A DNA stretch of 64,000 nt from NCBI GenBank assembly GCA_965250245.1, contig OZ252296.1, forward strand, positions 1,240,001-1,304,000. Reading direction: 5' to 3'. The DNA comes from JABDIP01 sp965250245. GTDB taxonomy: Bacteria; Pseudomonadota; Alphaproteobacteria; DSM-16000; Inquilinaceae. Made by a program: the position numbers and the translations under genes. This document shows, piece by piece, positions 31,924-39,969 of the stretch. How positions within the stretch are numbered: the first letter of the stretch is position 1; every line of letters starts with the position of its first letter. The notes under the pieces are model-generated. The model searched no databases, was not told where the DNA came from, and worked only from the letters and a program-made list of their open reading frames with translations.

Positions 31924-33234
31924 TCACATCGCCAGCAGATCCAGGCCGAGGGTGTCCATCACCAGGACCACCGCGCCGGCATGGACGCCGAAGATGAACA
32001 CGTAGGCGAGGGAGATCACCAGGATTCCGGCGCCGCCCATCGGTCGCGCGGACGGCGTCTCGTTGCCGAGATGCCAGGCCTGCATGGCTCCCAGCGCCGC
32101 CAGCGCCGCCAGGATGTACTCGCCGACGGCCAGGGAACCGGCCATGCCGGCGACGGTGAGCCCCAGCAGGACCGGCCGGGCGCGTCGGACGCTGGCGGAC
32201 TGGACCAGGCTGCGCACGACGTGGCCGCCATCCAGCGGCAGGACCGGGATGAGCTGGACGGCGTTCATCAGGCCGATGAGAAGGGCAAGGAGGTAGAGGC
32301 TGCGGTCGAGCATGAACCCCGGACCGCCGAACTTGCCGAGCTTGGCCGCTTCCGAATAGCCGGGCTCGCCGACCAGCAGCGCTCCGCCGAGCAGCGCCAG
32401 GCAGGGCACCACGCTGATGCCCGCGCCCATCAGCGAGACGAAGGCGTCGTCGAACTGGGTCTTGTAGGGCTGGTTGGGAACCGCGACGCCGCCGAAGAAG
32501 GGCACCAGCATGATGCGCGGATTGGGCTGGCCGGTGATGCGCATGGCCAGCCAGTGGCCGAATTCGTGGATGACGATGGCGATGGACAGGATGATCGCCG
32601 GAATCCAGCCGAACAGGAACGCGAAGCTGGCGAAGGCCAGGACCGTCAGCCCCAGGCTTTTCCAGGGCGACTGCGTCGATTTCGGAATGACCGTGCCCGC
32701 ACCGGTCTCGCAATAGCTCTTCAACTGGTCGATGGTCCGGATCATGAAGCGGCGCATGCCCCAATGCTGGCCCAGCGTGTCGACCTCGCCGCGCCAGGAG
32801 ATGGTCACGTCCATCGCGCCGCCATCCTCGGTCTGGGTGAATTCCTCGCAGTTCCGCTCACCGAACGGAAAGGGCTTGTCGTTCACGCTGACGCAGCGCG
32901 TCGCCATGTGGAACGGCGGCTCCTCCGCAATGGTCTCGCTGCGGACCACCGTGTCCTGGGCGCAGCCGCGGCTGCCGCCCCGCACCACAAGGTCGACCAT
33001 CTTCGGGTCGTCCTCGACGACGTGCAGCTCTTCGACGGTGTCGTGGAAACCGGCGCTGACGGGGTCTGCCGGATCGCACCGGTAGGCCTGCCAGATGCGC
33101 TCGGGCGGTGCCGCGATCCGCCGCCGGACGGTGATCTCGCGGAACCGCCGATGCGGCCACATCCGCACGATCAGCACCGCCACGACGCCCACGATGACGG
33201 CTGTCCAGAGAAGAAACTTGGCCTCGACGTCCAT
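31924..33234 (-). CDS. SRPBCC-like domain fused to M50 site-2 protease (paralog A)
   Basis: A 436-aa membrane protein. A membrane helix lies at residues 8-25, then a soluble domain (30-175) reads like an SRPBCC/START ligand-binding domain (opening ITVRRRIAAPPERIWQAY). The remainder is an M50 intramembrane metalloprotease with the zinc motif HEFGH at 223-227 and the third ligand in LPLDGGH at 332-338, both inside membrane segments. Such proteases cut membrane-bound substrates, often anti-sigma factors. The N-terminal domain would face the cytoplasm or periplasm and could sense lipid. GGAG stands eight bases before the ATG. It lies 115 bases after paralog B, with the same strand and layout. Confidence 0.85.
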   Translation of the reverse strand: MDVEAKFLLWTAVIVGVVAVLIVRMWPHRRFREITVRRRIAAPPERIWQAYRCDPADPVSAGFHDTVEELHVVEDDPKMVDLVVRGGSRGCAQDTVVRSETIAEEPPFHMATRCVSVNDKPFPFGERNCEEFTQTEDGGAMDVTISWRGEVDTLGQHWGMRRFMIRTIDQLKSYCETGAGTVIPKSTQSPWKSLGLTVLAFASFAFLFGWIPAIILSIAIVIHEFGHWLAMRITGQPNPRIMLVPFFGGVAVPNQPYKTQFDDAFVSLMGAGISVVPCLALLGGALLVGEPGYSEAAKLGKFGGPGFMLDRSLYLLALLIGLMNAVQLIPVLPLDGGHVVRSLVQSASVRRARPVLLGLTVAGMAGSLAVGEYILAALAALGAMQAWHLGNETPSARPMGGAGILVISLAYVFIFGVHAGAVVLVMDTLGLDLLAM

Positions 33235-33348
33235 GCGCCGACTCCACCGATGCACCCAAGGGGCGCAACAATGACCGGTCGGACTTAAGGGGCTGTGAAT
33301 CGCGTCGGCCGCTGCACGCGACGACTGCGAAGGACATCCGCGCCGGGG

Positions 33349-34644
33349 CTACTGAAAATCGATGCCAAGCACCTTCGCGCCGTAGACGGCAATGCCGGCA
33401 TGGATGCCGAGAACCATCACGTATCCGATGCCGATCGTCGCGATCCCGGCACCGCCCATCGGACGGGCTACCTGATGATCGGCGCCGATTTGCCATGCCT
33501 GCAACGCGCCCAGCGCCAGGAACGCGGCCAGGATGTAGGATCCCATGATGCCGAAGCCAGCCATGCCTGCGAATGCCAGTCCAAGCAGAATCGGACGGGC
33601 ACGACGCGCGTTGGTCGATTCAATGACGCTCCGAAGGACGTGTCCGCCGTCCAGTGGCAGCAACGGGAGCAATTGCAGGGCATTGAGCGCGCCGAAGAGG
33701 AGGGCGATGATGAGCAGGCCCCGGCCCGTCGAAAACAGCACCTGAAGCTTGTTGCCGGGAACCGGACCGTCGGCGATGCCCACGGCGAACGCGCTCAGCA
33801 GAAAAATCAGGCAAGGCAGCGCACTGAGCCCCGCTCCGGCGAGGGCCACGAACGCCCGGTCGAATTGGGTCTTGTAGGGGTGGTTGGGGATCGCGACGCC
33901 GCCAAAGAACGGTATCAGCATGATGCGCGGCTTGGGCTGGCCGGTCAGTCGCATTGCGAGCCAATGACCAGCCTCGTGGATGATGATGGCCAGCGACAGG
34001 ATGAGGGCGACTTCCCACCCGATCAGATAGGCGAAGCTCGCGAATGTCAGGGCGGTCAGGCCGAGGTTCACCAGTGGCGACCGCTTCAATTTCGGAACAG
34101 CGGTGCCCTCGCCCGTCTCGCAGAACGACTTGAGCGAATCCATGTACTTGCGCAGCCGGCGCTCGATGAGCTTCTGCTGTATCAGCATGGCGGTTTCGCC
34201 CCGCCAGGTCAGCGTGACGTCCGTCACGCCATCCTCGTCGGTCAGCCGCATGCTCCACTCCTGGTCCAGGCCAAAGGGAAGCGGCTTGCCGTCGACAGCG
34301 ATGATGCGGGATGCGTAATGGTTGGGAGGATCGACATCGAGCGTCTCGCATCGGATCACATTGTGATGTGTGCCGTGCCGGCCGCTGGTGTCGACCACGA
34401 TCTCGGTGATCTCCGGATCGGTACTCAGAACGGTGAAGTCGGTGATTGTGTCGTTGAAGGCCGCGTTTCGGGGGTTCTCAAGATCGACCTGGATCAGTTC
34501 CCACACCCGTTCCACCGGCGCGGCGATGCGTCGACTCGCGGTGAATTGACGGGAGCGGCGGCGTGGCCACAACAGAACCATCAAGACGGCGACCATCACC
34601 AAGACGATCGCCGTCCACACAAAGACTCTGGTGTCGCCATCCAT
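33349..34644 (-). CDS. SRPBCC-like domain fused to M50 site-2 protease (paralog B)
   Basis: A 431-aa paralog of the neighbouring gene, collinear from end to end. It has a membrane helix at 8-26, an SRPBCC-like domain at 30-175 (FTASRRIAAPVERVWELI), zinc motif HEAGH at 223-227 and LPLDGGH at 329-335. The motif HWLAMRxTGQPxPRIMLxPFFGGV is shared by both copies. Differences cluster in the soluble domain and in the loop around residues 290-305, which suggests a different ligand or substrate. It is 111 bases downstream of etfA on the same strand, so read-through from the etf promoter is possible. No sigma factor or anti-sigma gene is adjacent. Confidence 0.85.
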   Translation of the reverse strand: MDGDTRVFVWTAIVLVMVAVLMVLLWPRRRSRQFTASRRIAAPVERVWELIQVDLENPRNAAFNDTITDFTVLSTDPEITEIVVDTSGRHGTHHNVIRCETLDVDPPNHYASRIIAVDGKPLPFGLDQEWSMRLTDEDGVTDVTLTWRGETAMLIQQKLIERRLRKYMDSLKSFCETGEGTAVPKLKRSPLVNLGLTALTFASFAYLIGWEVALILSLAIIIHEAGHWLAMRLTGQPKPRIMLIPFFGGVAIPNHPYKTQFDRAFVALAGAGLSALPCLIFLLSAFAVGIADGPVPGNKLQVLFSTGRGLLIIALLFGALNALQLLPLLPLDGGHVLRSVIESTNARRARPILLGLAFAGMAGFGIMGSYILAAFLALGALQAWQIGADHQVARPMGGAGIATIGIGYVMVLGIHAGIAVYGAKVLGIDFQ

Positions 34645-34755
34645 GCCACAGCCTCACGGATGTGACCGACCGGTGCAACAAGGACGGTTGCGGCTCAACC
34701 GCCCGTCAATACCGGGCGTCGTGCCGTCCGGCCATCCGACGGGGTGTTATCCGCC

Positions 34756-35688
34756 TCAGTCCAGCGCGGCTTCCAGCTCCGGCACGGCGTTGAACAGGTC
34801 GGCGACCAGGCCGTAATCGGCGACCTGGAAGATCGGCGCTTCTTCGTCCTTGTTGATGGCGACGATGACCTTGCTGTCCTTCATGCCGGCCAGGTGCTGG
34901 ATGGCGCCGGAGATGCCGACGGCGATGTAGAGGTCGGGGGCCACGACCTTGCCGGTCTGGCCGACCTGGTAGTCGTTGGGCACGAAGCCGGCATCGACCG
35001 CCGCGCGGCTGGCGCCGATGGCGGCACCCAGCTTGTCGGCGACCTTCTCCAGCAGGACGAAGTTGTCGCCCGAGCCCATGCCGCGGCCGCCGGAGATGAC
35101 GATCTTGGCGGAGGTCAGCTCCGGCCGCTCGCTCTCGCTCAGCTCCTCGCCGACGAAGCGCGACAGGCCGGCATCGGCACTGCCGGAGACCGCCTCGGTT
35201 GCGCCGCTGCCACCGTCCTCGGCGGCCGCGTCGAAGGCGGTGGTGCGCACCGTGATCACCTTGACCGGATCGGCCGACTGGACGGTGGAGATGGCATTGC
35301 CGGCATAGATCGGCCGCACGAAGGTGTCGGGCGACTCCACCCCGATGATGTCGGAGACCTGCTGCACGTCCAGCAGCGCGGCGACCCGCGGCATCAGGTT
35401 CTTGCCGTTGGAGGTGGCCGGGGCCAGCACGTGGCCGTAATTCTTGGCCAGCTCGACCACCAGCGGGGCCAGGTTCTCGGCCAGCTGGTGCTCCAGCTCC
35501 GGCGCGTCGGCGACCAGCGCCTTGGCGACGCCGGCGACCTTTGCGGCGGCATCGGCGGCGGCGGAGCAGCCGCTGCCGGCGACCAGCACATGGACGTCGC
35601 CACCGATGGCGGCGGCGGCGGTCACCGCGTGCAGGGTGGCCGGCTTCAGGGTCTCGTTGTCATGCTCGGCGATGACGAGGATGCTCAT
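34756..35688 (-). CDS. etfA: electron transfer flavoprotein alpha subunit
   Basis: A 310-aa FAD-binding subunit of ETF, which takes electrons from acyl-CoA dehydrogenases and passes them to the membrane ETF-quinone oxidoreductase. The C-terminal FAD domain shows SGGRGMGSGDNF, GASRAAVDAGFVPNDYQVGQTG and the conserved ISGAIQHLAGM and KVIVAINKDEEAPIF. It starts 42 bases after etfB, so the two form one operon. ETF-quinone oxidoreductase is not in the window. Length and motifs are entirely normal. Confidence 0.96.
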   Translation of the reverse strand: MSILVIAEHDNETLKPATLHAVTAAAAIGGDVHVLVAGSGCSAAADAAAKVAGVAKALVADAPELEHQLAENLAPLVVELAKNYGHVLAPATSNGKNLMPRVAALLDVQQVSDIIGVESPDTFVRPIYAGNAISTVQSADPVKVITVRTTAFDAAAEDGGSGATEAVSGSADAGLSRFVGEELSESERPELTSAKIVISGGRGMGSGDNFVLLEKVADKLGAAIGASRAAVDAGFVPNDYQVGQTGKVVAPDLYIAVGISGAIQHLAGMKDSKVIVAINKDEEAPIFQVADYGLVADLFNAVPELEAALD

Positions 35689-35730
35689 GGCGTTCGGTAT
35701 CCCGGAATTCGGCGCCGCTCGTGCGGCGCT

Positions 35731-36480
35731 CTAGATGACCTTGGCTTCGTTCTTCAGCTTGTCGACCAGCTCGGCGACATCGGCGACCTTCACACCGCCG
35801 CCGCGCTTGGGCGGCTCGACCACCTTCAGCGTGGTCAGGCGGGGGGCCGGATCGACGCCCAGATCGGCCGGGGCCATCTGCTCGATCGGCTTCTTCTTCG
35901 CTTTCATGATGTTCGGCAGGCTGGCGTAGCGCGGCTCGTTCAGGCGCAGATCGACCGTGATGATCGCCGGCAGCTTCAGCCACACGGTTTCCAGCCCACC
36001 ATCGACCTCGCGGGTGACGTTCAGCCCGCCATCGGCGGCCGCCAGCTTCGAGGCGAAAGTGCCCTGAGGCCAGCCCATCAGGGCCGCCAGCATCTGGCCG
36101 GTCTGGTTGGAATCGTCGTCGATGGCCTGCTTGCCCATGATGACCAGCTCCGGGCCTTCCTTGTCGACGATCGCCTTCAGCATCTTGGCGACGGCCAGCG
36201 GCTGCAGGTCTTCGTCCGACAGCACATGGATGCCGCGGTCGGCGCCCATGGCGAGCGCGGTGCGGATGGTCTCCTGGCATTGCTGCACGCCCATGGAGAC
36301 GGCGACGATCTCGGTCGCGGTGCCGGCCTCCTTCAGGCGGATCGCCTCTTCCACGGCGATCTCGTCGAAGGGGTTCATCGACATCTTCACGTTGGCCAGG
36401 TCCACGCCGGACCCGTCGGCCTTCACGCGCACCTTGACGTTGTAGTCGATCACCCGTTTCACGGGGACCAGGATCTTCAT
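35731..36480 (-). CDS. etfB: electron transfer flavoprotein beta subunit
   Basis: A 249-aa AMP-binding subunit of ETF. It starts MKILVPVKRVIDYNVKVRVK and carries the ETF-beta signature block VDLRLNEPRYASLPNIMKAK. The ATG at 36480 follows GGAGGAG; a slightly longer frame begins upstream of that site and was not used. It is the first gene of etfBA and its promoter carries the palindrome shared with the MerR-thiolase operon. Expression is therefore probably matched to acyl-CoA dehydrogenase. Confidence 0.96.
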   Translation of the reverse strand: MKILVPVKRVIDYNVKVRVKADGSGVDLANVKMSMNPFDEIAVEEAIRLKEAGTATEIVAVSMGVQQCQETIRTALAMGADRGIHVLSDEDLQPLAVAKMLKAIVDKEGPELVIMGKQAIDDDSNQTGQMLAALMGWPQGTFASKLAAADGGLNVTREVDGGLETVWLKLPAIITVDLRLNEPRYASLPNIMKAKKKPIEQMAPADLGVDPAPRLTTLKVVEPPKRGGGVKVADVAELVDKLKNEAKVI

Positions 36481-36541
36481 CGCGTCCGCTCCTCCGAAAG
36501 GCAAGACCCGGCACGGCGGCCGCCGTCCGGAATTCGAAATC

Positions 36542-36570
36542 TATCTAGTTTACGTTTACGTAAACGTCAA
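36542..36570 (-). promoter_or_regulatory. etfBA promoter with MerR-type operator
   Basis: Read leftward, TTGACG (36565-36570), a 17-base spacer and TAGATA (36542-36547) make a plausible promoter about 60 bases before etfB. The region 36549-36570 is the same 22-base palindrome found at 19736-19757 with one base changed. The change breaks the symmetry but creates the TTGACG -35 box. The regulator would cover the -35 box and spacer. Confidence 0.8.
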
Positions 36571-36689
36571 GCAAGGCGAGCCCGGTCGTGCCTGAATGGG
36601 CGGCCGGGACGACGGCGAGACAATGTGGCCGGAAACCGCCGGCTGTCAATGCGATGAAGCCGCCCAATCCGGTCACGACCGTCGTTTTT

Positions 36690-37370
36690 TCATCGCAGCA
36701 GCCGCAACCACTGCCACAGGTTCAGCAGCGACATCAGCGAGGAGGCGACATAGGTCAGTGCGGCGGCCTGAAGCAGCCTTCGGGCCGCGGGCAGGTCCTC
36801 CTTCGGCACATAGCCGCCCTGGTCCAGGATCGGCAGGGCGCGCTTGAAGCTTGCGTCGAGTTCGACCGGCAGGGTGATCAGGCTGGCCACGACACCGCTG
36901 GCCATGGTGACGATGCCCGCGCCGATCTGGATCAGGAACAGTGCCGGCGACCGGACCACCAGAGCGACAATCGGCGCCGCGATGAGGATGATCGACCCCA
37001 GGCGCTGGATCTTGCGGGCGGATCGCTCGGTTCTGCCGCGGTCGGCAAGCGGCGCGTAACCGTCGCGGTCCTGCAGAGCGTGCCCGACCTCGTGGGCGGC
37101 GACGACGACGGCGGTCAAGGACCGCCCGTTATACAGATCCCGGGTGAGACGGACCGCCTTTTTCCCGAGGTCATAGTGATTGCCGCGATCCGTCGGCTCG
37201 ACGGCCACCTCCGGCAAGCCCGCCTCATCCAGCAGGTGGCGCGCGAGCTCGCCGCCCGTGCCGGGGAAATCCGGGCGGTCATGGGCGTATTTGCGCATGA
37301 CCATGCGGCTCCAGACCGCCGGTCCGTAGACCAGCAGCAGGACGGCGACGATGATGAGGATGAACAGCAT
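36690..37370 (-). CDS. YugP-type zinc metallopeptidase
   Basis: A 226-aa membrane protein with one N-terminal helix (residues 1-18), the zinc-binding HEVGH in VVVAAHEVGHALQD, two further membrane segments around 120-165, and the third-ligand region TLPVELDASFKRAL. This arrangement and length match the neutral zinc metallopeptidase family of Bacillus YugP. Membrane-associated protein turnover is the presumed role; substrates are unknown. It is the last gene of a leftward group starting with the SCO1 gene. The ATG at 37370 was chosen over a GTG three bases upstream. Confidence 0.88.
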   Translation of the reverse strand: MLFILIIVAVLLLVYGPAVWSRMVMRKYAHDRPDFPGTGGELARHLLDEAGLPEVAVEPTDRGNHYDLGKKAVRLTRDLYNGRSLTAVVVAAHEVGHALQDRDGYAPLADRGRTERSARKIQRLGSIILIAAPIVALVVRSPALFLIQIGAGIVTMASGVVASLITLPVELDASFKRALPILDQGGYVPKEDLPAARRLLQAAALTYVASSLMSLLNLWQWLRLLR

Positions 37371-37411
37371 CACGCCAACTCAAATGGCGTCCGGCATAGC
37401 CCGCGGCAACA

Positions 37412-37855
37412 TCAGTTCTGTTGCGGCCCGGTGGCGTAGGCCAGGCAGGTCTCGACGATCCGGGCGCATTCGGCGAACCGCCCGCCGCGGCTGGAATTGT
37501 AGACCAGCTCGACGACTCGGCCGTCGACCAGGGTGAAAGTGGCCTCGCAGTATTCCGACTGCAGCCGGGTGGACAGCGGCACGCTCACACCGGTGCCGAA
37601 ATGGCCGCTGCCGCCGAACACGCCGACGGTGCTGCCGCCATAGCCGTAGACCTGCTCGTTCTCATAGGTGAAATACTCGACATTGGCGTCGCGCCGGGAC
37701 CGGTCCGGCACGCCGGCGCAGCTCAGGAGCTGGGCGGTCGGCATTCCGATAAGCTCCTGGCGGGCCAGCATGGCGCGCTCGCTGGCGGCGCTGGAACAGC
37801 CCGCCACCGCTGCGGCCATCGCCAGTCCGATTGCACGGTTTGCCCATCCAGCCAT
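37412..37855 (-). CDS. lipoprotein, BamE/SmpA-like pattern
   Basis: A 147-aa probable lipoprotein. The signal peptide ends in a lipobox AVAGC, so the mature protein would begin with the lipidated Cys at residue 20. A block LIGMPTAQLLSCAGVPDRSRR followed by EYFTYENE resembles the helix-loop pattern of BamE/SmpA-like small outer-membrane lipoproteins. A Gly-rich segment and four cysteines in the mature part follow. It starts 10 bases after the flavoenzyme gene and ends 41 bases before the YugP-type gene. Function unknown; the BamE comparison is by motif only. Confidence 0.72.
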   Translation of the reverse strand: MAGWANRAIGLAMAAAVAGCSSAASERAMLARQELIGMPTAQLLSCAGVPDRSRRDANVEYFTYENEQVYGYGGSTVGVFGGSGHFGTGVSVPLSTRLQSEYCEATFTLVDGRVVELVYNSSRGGRFAECARIVETCLAYATGPQQN

Positions 37856-37865
37856 GATCGAGACT

Positions 37866-39005
37866 CTAGGCCGCCGCCCCGCGCTTCGCCAGACGCTGCG
37901 GCGAAAGTGTCGCAACGGTGATCCCGCGTGAGGCGATGTCGTCCGGCAGCGCCGTGCCGGCGATTCCGGCGGCGGCGAGCCGGGCCATGGCCGGCGCGGT
38001 CTGGATGCCGTAGCCGCCCTGGCCGGCGAGCCAGAAAAAGCCTTCGGCCCGGTCGTCCCAGCCGACCACCGGCAGCCCGTCGGCGACGAAGCTCCGAAGC
38101 CCGGCCCAGCGGTTGACGATGCGCCGGGCCTTCAGGGTGGTGGCGCGCTCGACCCGGTCGATGGCCATGGCGATGTCGATCTCCTCCGGCTGGACGTCGC
38201 AGGGCGGCATCGGCGTCGCGTCGGCCGGCGAGGCCAGGAACCGGCCGGTCTCCGGCTTCAGGTAGAAGGTCTCGTCGACGTCGATCACCATTGGCATGCC
38301 GTGATCGGCGACCGGTGCGGCCGGATCGAAGACCAGGGCGGTGCGCCGCTTCGGCACCAGGCCGATGGTCGGAACGCCGGCCATTTCCGCGACCGTGTCG
38401 GCCCAGGCCCCGGCCGCGTTGACCACGACCGGTGCGACGATCGGGCCGGCGGCGCTGTCGACCTGCCAGGCATTGCCGTCCCGTTTCAGGCTCTGCACGG
38501 CGGCATTGGTGACGATCCGTGCCCCGCGCGCCTTGGCCATGCGCTGGAACCCGCCATGCAGCGCATGCACGTCGATTTCCATGGCCTCCGGCTCGGCGAT
38601 CGCACCGGCCACGTAGTCCGGCCGCAGGATCGGCGCAAGCGCCAGCGCCTCGTCGCGGCCGAGCCGGCGGCCGCCCTCCGCCTCTGCCGCCACCGCTTCG
38701 GCGCGGTCGAGGGAGGCTGCCTGGTCGTCCCGGCCGATCAGCAGGATGCCGCGCGGCAGCAGCAGCGGCGTCGCCGCGAACCCGTCCGGCGGCGTGCCGA
38801 GGAAATCCCGGCTGGCGGCGGTGAGGGCCCGGATGGCCGGCGGTCCGTAGGTCTCGGTGAACATGGCCGCCGACCGGCCGGTGCTGTGATAGCCCGGCTG
38901 GTCCTCGGCCTCGACCAGGATCACGCTGCGATCGGATGCCAGCTCGGCCGCGGCGGACGCGCCGGCGATGCCGGCGCCGACAATCAGGACATCGGCTTCA
39001 AGCAC
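37866..39005 (-). CDS. FAD-dependent D-amino acid dehydrogenase, D-arginine dehydrogenase-like
   Basis: A 379-aa flavoprotein of the DAO family. It begins with the dinucleotide motif VLIVGAGIAGASAAAELA. The stretch QPGYHSTGRSAA closely resembles Pseudomonas D-arginine dehydrogenase (DauA), as do the late WAGLRSFVADG and FFWLAGQGGYGIQT. Tyr53, an active-site residue of that enzyme, is conserved, but the position of its His48 is Met48. Oxidation of a D-amino acid to the 2-oxo acid is likely; the preferred substrate may differ. The start is GTG, six bases after the SCO1 stop. The DgcN/DgcA D-glutamate pair lies 2 kb away. Confidence 0.82.
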   Translation of the reverse strand: MLEADVLIVGAGIAGASAAAELASDRSVILVEAEDQPGYHSTGRSAAMFTETYGPPAIRALTAASRDFLGTPPDGFAATPLLLPRGILLIGRDDQAASLDRAEAVAAEAEGGRRLGRDEALALAPILRPDYVAGAIAEPEAMEIDVHALHGGFQRMAKARGARIVTNAAVQSLKRDGNAWQVDSAAGPIVAPVVVNAAGAWADTVAEMAGVPTIGLVPKRRTALVFDPAAPVADHGMPMVIDVDETFYLKPETGRFLASPADATPMPPCDVQPEEIDIAMAIDRVERATTLKARRIVNRWAGLRSFVADGLPVVGWDDRAEGFFWLAGQGGYGIQTAPAMARLAAAGIAGTALPDDIASRGITVATLSPQRLAKRGAAA

Positions 39006-39011
39006 CAGCGC

Positions 39012-39629
39012 CTAGAGCGCGGCGCGGATCGCGCCGGCCATCTCGTCGGGCGGTGTGTCGTAGGGGAACACGGCCACGTTGCTGCCGTCCGGCGCCATCA
39101 GATAGGTGAAGGAGGAATGGTCCATCAGGTAGTAGTCCGGATCGCCGGTATCGACCTTGGCGTAGAACACGCGGTAGGCGCGGGCGACCTCGGCGATCTG
39201 CTCGTCGCTGCCGGTCAGGCCGACGATATCGGGATGGAATGCTTGCACATATTCGGCCATCGCTTCCGGCGTGTCGCGCTCCGGATCGATGGTGATGAAC
39301 AGCGGTTGCAGCTGTTCGACATCCGACGCGTCGAGCCGGTCGAGCGCCGAGGCCATGCGCGACAGCTCCGTCGGGCAGACGTCCGGGCAGAAGCTGTAGC
39401 CGAAGAAGATCAGCAAATGGCGATCGCCGAAGCTGCGGTCGGTGACGGCCGCGCCCGAATCGTCGACCAGCTCGAACGGGCCGCCCACGGCGACCGCGCT
39501 GGCGATCCGCGTCAGGCTGCCGCCGCGCGCCGCCAGCTCCTTGTTCACCAGCCAGAGCGCCACGCCGGCCAGCACGACCAGCGCCACGCTGCACATGATC
39601 AGAAGGCGGTTCAACTGTGCCTGGGTCAC
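39012..39629 (-). CDS. SCO1/SenC copper chaperone
   Basis: A 205-aa membrane-anchored thioredoxin-fold protein. An N-terminal helix (residues 8-28) anchors the domain on the periplasmic side. The copper site is FCPDVCPTE, with the distal His in YLMDHSSFTYLM. It delivers copper to the CuA site of cytochrome c oxidase or keeps its cysteines reduced. I chose the GTG at 39629 because GGAG precedes it by eight bases; a TTG further upstream would add ten residues. No oxidase genes are adjacent; it heads a leftward run with the flavoenzyme, lipoprotein and YugP genes. Confidence 0.93.
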   Translation of the reverse strand: MTQAQLNRLLIMCSVALVVLAGVALWLVNKELAARGGSLTRIASAVAVGGPFELVDDSGAAVTDRSFGDRHLLIFFGYSFCPDVCPTELSRMASALDRLDASDVEQLQPLFITIDPERDTPEAMAEYVQAFHPDIVGLTGSDEQIAEVARAYRVFYAKVDTGDPDYYLMDHSSFTYLMAPDGSNVAVFPYDTPPDEMAGAIRAAL

Positions 39630-39753
39630 GAATGCGTCTCCGGTTCCGGGGCCTGCCAAGGATATAGGCGAAGAGACCGGCCTCCGAAAGGGCTGCCGGG
39701 CCGCCGACCCATGCTATCCTGCCGGCCGATCGAGTCACGCGGACGGACAGGCA

Positions 39754-39969
39754 ATGCCCAGGCGGTTCAAGGCCATATGGGGCGAGAAGCGCCCGCCCAA
39801 ATCCCTCGGCCGTCCCGCCGCCTCTGCCGAGACGGACAGCGAGAGCGGCGACGAGGGCGCCGGCCGTGACAAGGACCTTTATGCGCTGAAAGTGATGCGC
39901 GAGCGCGGGCTGATCAGCGAAGAGGACTACGAGCGTCGCAAGGCCAGGATCGAGGCCGGCAAGGGCTAG
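39754..39969 (+). CDS. SHOCT-domain small protein
   Basis: A 71-aa protein whose last 30 residues (LKVMRERGLISEEDYERRKA) are a SHOCT domain, a short helix pair found at the ends of many bacterial proteins. The N-terminal 40 residues are basic then Ser/Glu/Asp-rich and probably unstructured. No membrane segment is present. Role unknown; SHOCT domains are suspected to mediate oligomerisation. It converges with the membrane-protein gene, and the two coding regions overlap by four bases. Confidence 0.8.
   Translation: MPRRFKAIWGEKRPPKSLGRPAASAETDSESGDEGAGRDKDLYALKVMRERGLISEEDYERRKARIEAGKG

Noticed and set aside
39442..39753. Longer N terminus for the SHOCT protein
   Set aside because: The upstream part is antisense to SCO1 and has no conserved content; ATG at 39754 is the natural start.
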